From: Polaribacter sp.
GTDB lineage: Bacteria; Bacteroidota; Bacteroidia; Flavobacteriales; Flavobacteriaceae
Assembly: GCA_020740485.1 (NCBI GenBank)
Contig: DYMN01000005.1
Location: 33,680-97,679 of the forward strand
DNA length: 64,000 bases
Reading direction: 5' to 3'
Both the position numbers and the translations under genes were made by a program. Below the pieces are notes generated by a model. That model searched no databases. It was not told where the DNA came from and saw nothing but the letters and a program-made list of their open reading frames with translations. Within the stretch, counting starts at the first letter, position 1. Every line of letters begins with the position of its first letter. Positions 1 through 7,581 of this stretch are shown here, piece after piece.

Positions 1-823
1 ATACATTGTCAATAAATCCCATCAATCTGCCACTACCCATATCTTTTAAAGCAGAGATACAAAATACCGGAAACATTTCGTGGTTCAACATTCCTTTTTT
101 GATTCCTTCTCTTAACTGATCTTCGTCAAGCGTTCCTTTTTCAAAAAACAATTCCATTAATGCTTCGTCATTTTCAGCTGCTTTTTCTACTAATTCATTG
201 TGTAATTGTTCCGCTGTTTCTTTTTCAGCATCCGGAATGGGCAATTTTTCAGGTTTACCACCATTGGGCCCGAATTTATACATGGTCATTTTCAATATAT
301 CAATAATACATTGCGCACCACCAATTGTTACAGGATATTGAATTTTTACGACATTTTTTCCGGCTAATTCTTTAAGGCTATTAAAACTTTGATCGTAGTT
401 AGCTTTTTCGTGGTCTATTTGATTGATAACAAATACAGTAGGTTTTGAATAGGTGTCTATGTAATTCCAAACAATCTCGGTACCTACCTCAGCACCGTGT
501 TGCGCATTAATCATCATTACAATAGTATCAGCCACGCGCATAGTAGAAGCTATTTCTCCTACGAAGTCGTCCGAGCCGGGTGTATCTATGATGTTGATTT
601 TATAATTGCGCCATTCAGTGTGCAACGGTGTAGCAAAAATAGAAGCTTGTCTTTCTTTTTCAAGTTCGTGGAAGTCGGAAACGGTGTTTTTTTCTTCTAC
701 ACTTCCACGGCGAGACAGAAGTCCGGCTTCAAAGAGCATTGTTTCAGCCAAAGTGGTTTTTCCACTATGATGTGCACCAACCAATGCAATGGTTTTAATG
801 TGTTTGTCATCGTATTGTTTCAT
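1..823 (-). CDS. EF-G paralogue (EF-G2-like translational GTPase), 3' part cut off by window edge
   Basis: About 274 N-terminal residues of an elongation factor G-family protein are present; the C-terminal part lies outside the window. The start is ATG at 823 (MKQYDDKHIKTIALVGAHHS). The P-loop reads GAHHSGKTT, where canonical EF-G has GHxDxGKTT. The G3 motif reads DTPGSDDF, so the catalytic histidine of DTPGH is replaced. G4 reads NQID instead of NKxD. The remainder matches the EF-G domain I and G' region in layout. Bacteroidota commonly carry a second EF-G of this kind beside canonical fusA; a Bacteroides EF-G2 has been described as supporting translation without GTP hydrolysis. Placing this protein in that subgroup is my inference from the motif changes. 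It has a separate transcription unit, with 123 bp of AT-rich DNA separating it from the peptidase gene. Confidence 0.85.
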   Translation of the reverse strand, partial: MKQYDDKHIKTIALVGAHHSGKTTLAETMLFEAGLLSRRGSVEEKNTVSDFHELEKERQASIFATPLHTEWRNYKINIIDTPGSDDFVGEIASTMRVADTIVMMINAQHGAEVGTEIVWNYIDTYSKPTVFVINQIDHEKANYDQSFNSLKELAGKNVVKIQYPVTIGGAQCIIDILKMTMYKFGPNGGKPEKLPIPDAEKETAEQLHNELVEKAAENDEALMELFFEKGTLDEDQLREGIKKGMLNHEMFPVFCISALKDMGSGRLMGFIDNV

Positions 824-946
824 ACAAAATATGTTTAAGAATTTTACTTAAAATTAGTGTTTACTTTTTTTAATCTAAGTTAAGAAAAAGAAACATATAA
901 AGGTACGAATAAAAAAATAATAAATAATGACATTTATTAGTTTTTT

Positions 947-3052
947 TTAATTCAACATTCCGGCTCGTTTCAGTAAGGCATCTGCATTGGGCTCTTGTCC
1001 TCGGAACTCAATATATAATTTCATCGGTTTATCGGTTCCACCTTGCGATAGAACGTATTTTTTAAATTTATCTGCCGTAGCTTTATTGAATATTCCGGTT
1101 TCTTTAAAGTACTCAAAGGCATCGGCGTCTAACACTTCTGCCCATTTGTAGCTGTAATAACCGGATGAATAGCCTCCTTGAAAAATATGTGAAAAGGCAG
1201 TGCTTGTACTACTATCTTCAATCAAAGGATATAATTGAGTAGGCGCCATTGCTTTGGTTTCAAACGCTTTAACACGAATGCTGTTATCGGGAATTTGTCC
1301 GTGCCACGCCATATCAACCAACCCGAAACTCAATTGTCTGAGTGTTGCCATTCCTTCCATAAAATTAGCTGATTCTTTTATTTTTTTCACATATTCCAAT
1401 GGAATTAATTCCCCGGTTTGATAATGATGTGCAAAAAGTTTTAGTGCCTCTTCCTCGTAAGCCCAATTTTCCATGACTTGGCTGGGTAATTCTACAAAGT
1501 CCCAATAAACGTCTGTGCCGGATAAACTCGGATAGGTAGTATCAGCTAACATGCCGTGAAGTGCATGACCAAATTCGTGAAATAAAGTAGTTACCTCATT
1601 AAATGTCAATAGGGAAGGTTTGATGTTTGTAGGACTTGTGAAATTACAAACGATAGATACGTGCGGACGAGAATTTTCACCATTTTGTTTCCATTGATCT
1701 TTAAACGAAGTCATCCAAGCACCTGCACGCTTGCCTTTTCTCGGGAAGAAATCAGTGTAGAATATAGCTACAAAATTGCCCTGTTCATCGGTAACTTTAT
1801 AGGTTTCCACTTCGGGATGATACACATCAATATTGCTAATTTTTTCAAACTGTAATCCGTACAATTTGCCGGCTATGGTGAATACGCCGCTGAGCACATT
1901 TTCTAATTTGAAATAGGGTTTTAAAGCTTCATCGTCTAAATTGAATTTTTCTTTTTTCAATTTTTCCGCATAATAACTGCCATCCCAAGCTTGCAGTCGG
2001 TCTAAACCTTGAGCTTGAGCGGATTTTTCTAATTCTTTAAATTCTTGTTGGGCGAAAGGTTTTGCTTTGATCAATAAATCATTTAAAAATGTATTTACTT
2101 TTTCCGGATTTTCAGCCATACGTTGCTCTAATACAAAATGTGCATGTGTATTATATCCCAACAAATTAGCCCGTTCATGACGTAGCTTTACTATTTCTTT
2201 TACGATATTTTCGTTGTTAAAATCATTTTCATTAAATCCACGTTTAGCGTAAGCTTTTACTATCGTTTCTCTTAAACTTCTATTGTCAGCATATTTCACT
2301 ACTGCTTGATAAATCGGGAAATCTAAGGTAAATATCCAACCTTCTTTACCTTTTTGTTGAGCTAATTTTCGTGCGTTTTCAATGGTGTCTTCAGGTAAGC
2401 CCTTTAGATCTTCTTCATTGGTCACCAAGTATTCGTAAGCGGTAGTTTCTGCCAGCACATTTTCTCCGAATTTTAGACTTAATGTTGCCAATTCTTTATC
2501 TAATGCTCGTAGTTTCTGTTGATCGGTTTCTGATAATAAAGCTCCATTTCTACTGAATTCTTTGAATTTTTTTTCTAACAAAGTCGTTTGTTCAGTATTC
2601 AAATTAAATTGCGCCTTATGGTCCCACACACTTTTGATACGTTCAAACAGCTTTTTGTTGAGGATGATGTCATTGTGAAAATCGCTTAACATAGGAGAAA
2701 CCACTTTAGCTGTTTTTTGGATTTCTTCATTAGTTTCTGCGGAATTCAAGTTGAAAAAAGCACTTGATATTCGATTTAGTTGACCTCCTGCAAAATCTAA
2801 AGTTTCAATGGTGTTGGCAAAAGTAGGTATTTCGGGACTGTTACTTATATTTTCAATTTCTGATTTTGCTTCAGCTATTGCTTTTTCAAAGGCGGGAACA
2901 AAATGTTCGGTTTTTATCTGACTAAATGGTACGGTTTGGTAAGGCGTTTCAAAATTTGAAAATAGTGGGTTTTGTTGGTCTTGTGCTTGCATTTTAAATG
3001 TTAAAATAAGTAGTACGGTTATGATTTTTGATGGAGTAATATGTGTTTTCAT
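947..3052 (-). CDS. dcp: M3 family oligopeptidase / peptidyl-dipeptidase (Dcp-like), exported
   Basis: A 701-residue zinc metallopeptidase, the usual length for Dcp/oligopeptidase A proteins. The HEFGH zinc motif is at residues 492-496, and the third ligand glutamate is about E521 in DFVELPSQ. The C-terminal region has the Gly/Tyr-rich GGYSSGYYSY segment used in substrate binding. An N-terminal hydrophobic stretch ending KMQAQ looks like a signal peptide, so the enzyme is probably periplasmic, where it would trim short peptides by releasing C-terminal dipeptides. It is the last gene of a minus-strand run with lipB 26 bp upstream, which suggests shared transcription. Dcp and oligopeptidase A are hard to separate by eye. 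Confidence 0.9.
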   Translation of the reverse strand: MKTHITPSKIITVLLILTFKMQAQDQQNPLFSNFETPYQTVPFSQIKTEHFVPAFEKAIAEAKSEIENISNSPEIPTFANTIETLDFAGGQLNRISSAFFNLNSAETNEEIQKTAKVVSPMLSDFHNDIILNKKLFERIKSVWDHKAQFNLNTEQTTLLEKKFKEFSRNGALLSETDQQKLRALDKELATLSLKFGENVLAETTAYEYLVTNEEDLKGLPEDTIENARKLAQQKGKEGWIFTLDFPIYQAVVKYADNRSLRETIVKAYAKRGFNENDFNNENIVKEIVKLRHERANLLGYNTHAHFVLEQRMAENPEKVNTFLNDLLIKAKPFAQQEFKELEKSAQAQGLDRLQAWDGSYYAEKLKKEKFNLDDEALKPYFKLENVLSGVFTIAGKLYGLQFEKISNIDVYHPEVETYKVTDEQGNFVAIFYTDFFPRKGKRAGAWMTSFKDQWKQNGENSRPHVSIVCNFTSPTNIKPSLLTFNEVTTLFHEFGHALHGMLADTTYPSLSGTDVYWDFVELPSQVMENWAYEEEALKLFAHHYQTGELIPLEYVKKIKESANFMEGMATLRQLSFGLVDMAWHGQIPDNSIRVKAFETKAMAPTQLYPLIEDSSTSTAFSHIFQGGYSSGYYSYKWAEVLDADAFEYFKETGIFNKATADKFKKYVLSQGGTDKPMKLYIEFRGQEPNADALLKRAGMLN

Positions 3053-3078
3053 TTTTGTTTAATTATAGACTTAAAAAG

Positions 3079-3780
3079 TTATAGATTTGATGTAAATTCA
3101 CACTCAAATACTTCTTCAAACTTCTTCAAAATTATCTGTTTTAATTCATCTTCATCAATTTTTTTTCCTAATTCTTTTTCTAATGAGGTAACCCCTTTAT
3201 TTAAAATACCGCAAGGAATGATTCCATCAAAATATTTAAGGTCTGTATTGATGTTAAGCGCGAACCCGTGCATAGTTATCCAGCGCGAAGTGTGAACTCC
3301 CATGGCACAAATTTTTCTTGCCGTTATTTTTCCAACATCTAACCAAACGCCGGTTTCACCTTGGCTTCTTTCTCCTTTCAGCCCGTATTCAGCTATGGTT
3401 TTGATGATGACCTCTTCGAGATGGCGCATATATAAATGAATATCAGCATGGAAATTATCCAAATCTAAAATAGGATAACCTACAATTTGCCCCATACCGT
3501 GAAAAGTGATGTCACCTCCACGATTGGTCTGAAAAAATGAAATATTTCTTTCTTTTAGTTCGTTTTCTGAAAATAATATATTTTCAAAATTCCCATTTTT
3601 CCCCATGGTATAAGTAGGCGAATGGGTTACAAAAAAGAAAAAATTCGGGGTTGGTTCTTGCAATCCCGAATCTCTATTTTTCAATTTAATGTTTTTAATC
3701 TTTTCAAAATGCTCTATTTGTATATTCAAAGCACTTTGATAGTCTAAAATTCCTAAATCTCTTAATTGAACTTGACGCAT
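3079..3780 (-). CDS. lipB: Octanoyl-[acyl carrier protein]:protein N-octanoyltransferase LipB
   Basis: A 233-residue LipB, which moves the octanoyl group from acyl carrier protein to lipoyl domains as the first step of lipoate synthesis in the cytoplasm. The family signature RGGDITFHGMGQIVGYP lies at residues 87-103. The catalytic pair is visible as K156 (ARKICAMGV) and C190 (IIPCGI). The N-terminus MRQVQLRDLGILDYQSAL is the usual one for the family, which supports the start at 3780. Only 2 bp separate it from the lipoprotein gene upstream, so the two are probably co-transcribed. No lipA is present in the window. Confidence 0.95.
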   Translation of the reverse strand: MRQVQLRDLGILDYQSALNIQIEHFEKIKNIKLKNRDSGLQEPTPNFFFFVTHSPTYTMGKNGNFENILFSENELKERNISFFQTNRGGDITFHGMGQIVGYPILDLDNFHADIHLYMRHLEEVIIKTIAEYGLKGERSQGETGVWLDVGKITARKICAMGVHTSRWITMHGFALNINTDLKYFDGIIPCGILNKGVTSLEKELGKKIDEDELKQIILKKFEEVFECEFTSNL

Positions 3781-3782
3781 CT

Positions 3783-4511
3783 TTAAAATTTCACTTCTAA
3801 TTCTAAGGATTTAGGCTCGTTAATTGCTTTTTCAAAATCAACTTCATACGTTACTGTTTTTTGGTCTTCACTGATGACAGCCTCTTTTTGATTTACTTTT
3901 TTAATTTTTTTAGGGAAAGTGTATTTGAGTTTATATTTGCTTCCTGCCATAAACATAGCGTACTGCGCATTGTTTTCATCAAATTTCTTTTGTTCTTCTG
4001 CCGACAGTTTTATCAATTCTACTTTGCGTTTGAACAGCTTTTTGGTGTATTCAAAGGTCACTTTTTGATTGGTCGGGGCTTCACTGAGTTGGTCGGATTG
4101 TAAGCTTTGGGCTTTAGCAATGACTTCATTGATGTTTTGAATTTCGTTAATATTTTTGAAGTCCATAAACATATCCATAAGGAATAAACCCTCAGCTTCA
4201 TCCATTTGCATGCGCATTTTCATATTTTTGAGGGATTCAATAACCATTTTCGATTCTTCACTCATCGTGTCGATTTCGACTTTGTTTTCCTCAATCAAAT
4301 CTTTAAAGTTAATAAGGGTATCTTTTTTTTCCATTGCATTAGCTTGCGTAGAATCTTTCATAGAGCCCATCATTGCGGTCATAGCACTCATATCCATATT
4401 CAAATTATAGGTTCCACTTCCATCTTTATTGAAAGTGAGTTCTTCAGTAAAGGAGCAAGATGCCAGTAATAAAGTTGAGAAAATGATTAGAAAGAGTTGA
4501 AGTGTTTTCAT
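3783..4511 (-). CDS. Putative lipoprotein of unknown function
   Basis: A 242-residue protein with a lipoprotein signal: a hydrophobic stretch followed by LLASC, with the lipidated cysteine at residue 19. The mature part starts SFTEELTFNKDGSG, a beta-hairpin-like opening common in Bacteroidota lipoproteins that measure or bind at the periplasmic face, and continues with Met/Lys/Glu-rich sequence that is probably largely helical. I do not recognise a named domain. A promoter box TACTTTTG lies just upstream on the minus strand (4534-4541). It is followed 2 bp later by lipB, so it probably leads a lipoprotein-lipB-dcp unit. The function is unknown. Confidence 0.75.
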   Translation of the reverse strand: MKTLQLFLIIFSTLLLASCSFTEELTFNKDGSGTYNLNMDMSAMTAMMGSMKDSTQANAMEKKDTLINFKDLIEENKVEIDTMSEESKMVIESLKNMKMRMQMDEAEGLFLMDMFMDFKNINEIQNINEVIAKAQSLQSDQLSEAPTNQKVTFEYTKKLFKRKVELIKLSAEEQKKFDENNAQYAMFMAGSKYKLKYTFPKKIKKVNQKEAVISEDQKTVTYEVDFEKAINEPKSLELEVKF

Positions 4512-4533
4512 TATGATTAATGGTTGTTAGTCG

Positions 4534-4541
4534 CAAAAGTA
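4534..4541 (-). promoter_or_regulatory. Putative -7 promoter box (TACTTTTG) of the lipoprotein-lipB-dcp unit
   Basis: The minus strand reads TACTTTTG here, matching the Bacteroidota TAnnTTTG box, 23 bp before the ATG at 4511. No clear TTG element was found at the expected distance upstream. Confidence 0.5.
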
Positions 4542-4560
4542 CGCAAATAATATTTTTTCA

Positions 4561-4713
4561 TTAATTTTTGTTTAAAATAATTAATGCCGCAATAACCCCC
4601 GGAACCCATCCGGCTATGGTTAATAAAAAAACAATGAGAATACTACCGCAACCTTTGTCAACTACAGCTAAAGGAGGAAATAAAATTGATAAAATTACTC
4701 GAAGTAAACTCAT
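4561..4713 (-). CDS. Pmp3/YqaE (UPF0057) family small membrane protein
   Basis: A 50-residue protein on the minus strand, read directly from the sequence (ATG 4711-4713, TAA 4561-4563). It starts MSLLRVILSILFPPLAVVDK and continues with GCGSILIVFLLTIAGWVPGV. This is the whole Pmp3/YqaE layout: a first hydrophobic helix ending in FPPLAV, a short turn with a conserved glycine and cysteine, and a second helix ending in a GWVPGxIxA motif. Family members are two-helix inner membrane proteolipids that influence membrane potential and are often induced by salt or cold. It stands alone between the lipoprotein and gldA, divergent from gldA. At 50 residues it is below common gene-calling cut-offs. Confidence 0.9.
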   Translation of the reverse strand: MSLLRVILSILFPPLAVVDKGCGSILIVFLLTIAGWVPGVIAALIILNKN

Positions 4714-4764
4714 AATTATTTGACGTTTAATACGCAGTAAAGTTACGCAAAATTAAAAAAAACA

Positions 4765-4772
4765 TATCTTTG
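4765..4772 (+). promoter_or_regulatory. Promoter -7 box (TATCTTTG) directly before gldA; leaderless arrangement
   Basis: TATCTTTG matches the TAnnTTTG box exactly, and only four bases (4773-4776) separate it from the gldA ATG. Because transcription starts a few bases after this box, the mRNA should begin at or next to the start codon. No clear TTG element was found at the usual distance upstream. Confidence 0.65.
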
Positions 4773-4776
4773 CAGC

Positions 4777-5673
4777 ATGTCAATTCAAGTAACCAATCTG
4801 ATTAAATTTTACGGTTCACAACCCGCAGTTGATGATGTAAGTTTTTCTTTACAAAAAGGAGAAATAGTCGGTTTTTTAGGTCCCAATGGAGCGGGAAAAT
4901 CTACGGTGATGAAAATATTAACCTCCTATCTGAAAGATTATCAAGGGGTAGTAAAAATTAATGATATAGACGTAATTGAAAATACATTAGTTACCCAGAA
5001 GTTAATCGGTTATTTGCCGGAGCACAATCCTTTGTATTTAGAAATGTATGTTCGAGAATATTTGGGATTGCACGCTGATATATACAAAGTAGAAAAAAAT
5101 GAGATTGAAAATATAATTAAGGAAGTAGGGCTTACCTCGCATGCGAATAAAAAAATCAATGAACTGTCAAAAGGATTTCGCCAGAGAGTGGGTCTTGCGG
5201 CGGCTCTTCTACACAATCCCGAAGTGTTAATTTTGGATGAACCCACAACAGGACTTGACCCCAATCAATTAGTAGAAATAAGAGAGCTTATAAGAAAATA
5301 TGGAAAAAATAAAACGGTTCTGTTTTCAACCCATATTTTGCAAGAAGTAGAAGCAATATGCGATAGGGTAATTATCCTAAATAAAGGAAAAATTGTAGCG
5401 GATGAAAAATTAGAGAGTTTAAGAAAAAAAGCACTACAGATTATTGAAGTAGAATTCGATGTAAAAGTGGAAAGCCGGTTTTTAGAACAAATGGCAAGTT
5501 TAAAAAATCTTCACAATGTTTTTGATACTACTTGGCAATTGACTTTCGATACTCTTGAAGATATGCGACCCCAAGTATTTGATTTTGCACAACAAAATGG
5601 CTTGAAGATCCTAAATATGAATCGTCAAAATAAGAGTTTAGAGCTATTATTTAAAGAGTTGACACAAAGTTAA
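4777..5673 (+). CDS. gldA: Gliding motility-associated ABC transporter ATP-binding protein GldA
   Basis: A 298-residue ABC ATPase. Walker A GPNGAGKST is at 35-43, the signature LSKGF at 130-134 and Walker B VLILDEP at 150-156, followed by TTGLDP and the H-loop STH. The opening (MSIQVTNLIKFYG), the total length and the C-terminal extension after residue 220 match GldA, the ATPase that with GldF and GldG forms an ABC transporter needed for gliding in Flavobacterium johnsoniae. gldF and gldG are not next to it here, which is also usual for gldA. It is convergent with the DUF2807 gene, the two reading frames overlapping by 4 bp. Another DrrA/CcmA-like ATPase is possible, but less likely given the close match in layout. 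Confidence 0.85.
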   Translation: MSIQVTNLIKFYGSQPAVDDVSFSLQKGEIVGFLGPNGAGKSTVMKILTSYLKDYQGVVKINDIDVIENTLVTQKLIGYLPEHNPLYLEMYVREYLGLHADIYKVEKNEIENIIKEVGLTSHANKKINELSKGFRQRVGLAAALLHNPEVLILDEPTTGLDPNQLVEIRELIRKYGKNKTVLFSTHILQEVEAICDRVIILNKGKIVADEKLESLRKKALQIIEVEFDVKVESRFLEQMASLKNLHNVFDTTWQLTFDTLEDMRPQVFDFAQQNGLKILNMNRQNKSLELLFKELTQS

Positions 5674-6407
5674 TTAAAAATCAACTTTCCGGTATAGTGC
5701 TGTGTAATGTTGACTGTATCAGGATGATTGAAAGATAGAAGATTGCCAACGGAATAAATATTTCCAATTAAACTTTGAACGGGGAATATTTTTAATGTGT
5801 TTTCTCCTCGGTGAAAAACTTCAACGTGTTGAGCCATTAGATTTTGTCCTTCAAACTTGCCACTACCACTGTAATAACCCAAAGAGAGTGTATGGGTCTT
5901 CCCTTGAATGAAAAAATTGGAAACGCCGTTGCTGATTACGTTAAGTCTGTCATTGTCTACTGACACTTGAAAATCTCCTATATTTGAATAAGCAAGATTT
6001 TGAAAGTTTTCTGAAATTAAGGTTAACTGAGGATACGTCAGCGTGTTTTCGGAAAAAATTGGGTAGGATCCCGCATTTCTCAAATTAAACAAACTTGGAT
6101 GAGTAATATAAACTTTAATGGGCTCATAGTTCGCGTTGTAAATACATTCTTCTTCGGTTGTGATTTCTAAGGTTTCGCCATATATTTTGAATGTAAGCTG
6201 ATCCAATCTGTTTTCTCCGGTTTTTACAATCACTTTTTGAGAAGATCCATCTATAATGTGAAGTTCAATTCCTGAATACACCGTAATATTCGAAAAAGGT
6301 TCAACTTCAAATTCTTGTTCAATCCAATTGCCATAATCAGCCAAGCATTCTTTGTTGCAATGGGTAAAGTTGAAAACAATGAAAAAGAAAAATATAATTT
6401 TCTTCAT
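5670..6407 (-). CDS. DUF2807 (head GIN domain) lipoprotein
   Basis: A 245-residue putative lipoprotein (lipobox FTHC, Cys 17). The mature part has the head-GIN pattern: FSNITVYSGIELHIIDGSSQ near residues 38-57, then repeated beta-strand motifs such as LEITTEE, VYITHPSL and LTLISENF that would build a right-handed beta-helix-like fold. Members are cell-surface proteins of unknown function that are common in Bacteroidota. Its ATG overlaps the stop codon of the upstream PagL-like gene by 4 bp (ATGA), so translation is likely coupled. Its 3' end overlaps gldA by 4 bp. Confidence 0.7.
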   Translation of the reverse strand: MKKIIFFFFIVFNFTHCNKECLADYGNWIEQEFEVEPFSNITVYSGIELHIIDGSSQKVIVKTGENRLDQLTFKIYGETLEITTEEECIYNANYEPIKVYITHPSLFNLRNAGSYPIFSENTLTYPQLTLISENFQNLAYSNIGDFQVSVDNDRLNVISNGVSNFFIQGKTHTLSLGYYSGSGKFEGQNLMAQHVEVFHRGENTLKIFPVQSLIGNIYSVGNLLSFNHPDTVNITQHYTGKLIFN

Positions 6408-7504
6408 GGAGAGATTTGGTATTGAATGGAAAAATAAGTGTGATCAGCCTTGAAAAAATGTGTTTTTAGACCGAGACCTGCAGAGAATCGACTGTGGTTA
6501 AAACGATAGTTCATATTCAAATGTTCATAAATAGAAGCTTCGAATTTTAATGGATCATATATATAATACCCAATGTTGCCATCTATTGAAATGCTATTAA
6601 AAAATTGTTCGTATCCTACAAAAAGTCCAATTTTTTTAAAATCCTTGTTTTGAGTTGATGCATTGTAACCGGATTTTATCATAAAATTAGCCTTTTCTTT
6701 TGCATCAAGGGAATAAAATAATTCGACTCCACTTTGCACACTTGCCATTTTTCTAATTTTTTTAAACCCTTTAAATCCGATCGTCCCAACCGATCTTGTC
6801 CCTAATCCGGGATAGGTTTCGTGAAAACCTAAGCGAAGATAAGTAGCTAATTGAGGTTTAGAAGCGTCTGTTTTTTGAGATTTTACTCTTGAAGGATATT
6901 TGAATAAGTTTTGTTTTTCAATGTATTGAAGCCCTAAATGAGCAAATACAGAATTGATGCCATTATTAGGATTATAAAAACTTGCATTTGAAAAATGGGA
7001 AAAAGTAATTCCGGTGTTTATACTGAAATGTTTTAAAATAACCGGAGATACGTACTTTATTTTGAGGTATTGATTATAGGTCAATGAGCTGGAAACGGAC
7101 GAATTTTTGTTGTTCGTGTCAAAATTAAAATGAGTGTCGAATAAAGATAATCCAAATCCGAGTTCCAAATTGAGTTGATGTTTTGCATTTCTATTCAAGA
7201 GATAGTGGTCGGTAAAATAGCTCAGTCCGATATTTTGTCCTAATATATCATTTCCAAAATTTTGATGCCATAAGGATATTCCTGCGTCGGGATAATTGAA
7301 GTGCTTTTTCCATTGGCTTGTCGTATCAGAAGTCTTCGACCAAGATAATTGATACAAGTAAGGATGATTCGTTACCAAGTGCCCCATGTTTAATTTGTGC
7401 TTAATAACACTTCCATAGCCATAGGTTACATTCCATTGCGTCAATTGTTCTTGACTAAATGAGTTAACAGTTAGCAGTAAAACAATTATAAATATTCTAT
7501 ACAT
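6404..7504 (-). CDS. PagL-like acyloxyacyl hydrolase (lipid A deacylase family), outer membrane
   Basis: A 366-residue protein. I prefer ATG 7504 because it gives a clean signal peptide (MYRIFIIVLLLTVNSFSQ); an in-frame ATG at 7546 would add 14 residues that spoil it. The sequence is rich in alternating aromatic strands typical of an outer membrane beta-barrel. The segment FSHFSNASFYNPNNGIN, around residues 168-184, carries the His-x-Ser pair (H170, S172) and following Asn-Gly-Ile of PagL enzymes, which remove the 3-O acyl chain from lipid A. Its length is over twice that of Pseudomonas PagL, as in other Bacteroidota members. Substrate is inferred. It forms a coupled pair with the DUF2807 lipoprotein. 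Confidence 0.7.
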   Translation of the reverse strand: MYRIFIIVLLLTVNSFSQEQLTQWNVTYGYGSVIKHKLNMGHLVTNHPYLYQLSWSKTSDTTSQWKKHFNYPDAGISLWHQNFGNDILGQNIGLSYFTDHYLLNRNAKHQLNLELGFGLSLFDTHFNFDTNNKNSSVSSSLTYNQYLKIKYVSPVILKHFSINTGITFSHFSNASFYNPNNGINSVFAHLGLQYIEKQNLFKYPSRVKSQKTDASKPQLATYLRLGFHETYPGLGTRSVGTIGFKGFKKIRKMASVQSGVELFYSLDAKEKANFMIKSGYNASTQNKDFKKIGLFVGYEQFFNSISIDGNIGYYIYDPLKFEASIYEHLNMNYRFNHSRFSAGLGLKTHFFKADHTYFSIQYQISP

Positions 7505-7547
7505 ACATTTTTTAAATATATGGTTGTCTAATATAGAAAATTTCAAT

Positions 7548-7574
7548 AAAAAACCGCCACAAGGGCGGTTTTTT
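7548..7574 (-). terminator. Rho-independent terminator after the S8 protease gene
   Basis: Stem CCGCC/GGCGG (7554-7558 with 7564-7568) is flanked by six A on the left and six T on the right. It lies 8 bp after the protease stop codon and reads well on the minus strand. Confidence 0.85.
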
Positions 7575-7581
7575 TAATAAA

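Noticed and set aside
497..838. Open frame of 113 codons on the plus strand
   Set aside because: It lies fully antisense to the EF-G-like gene start, whose translation is clearly a GTPase domain. No promoter and no protein-like features.
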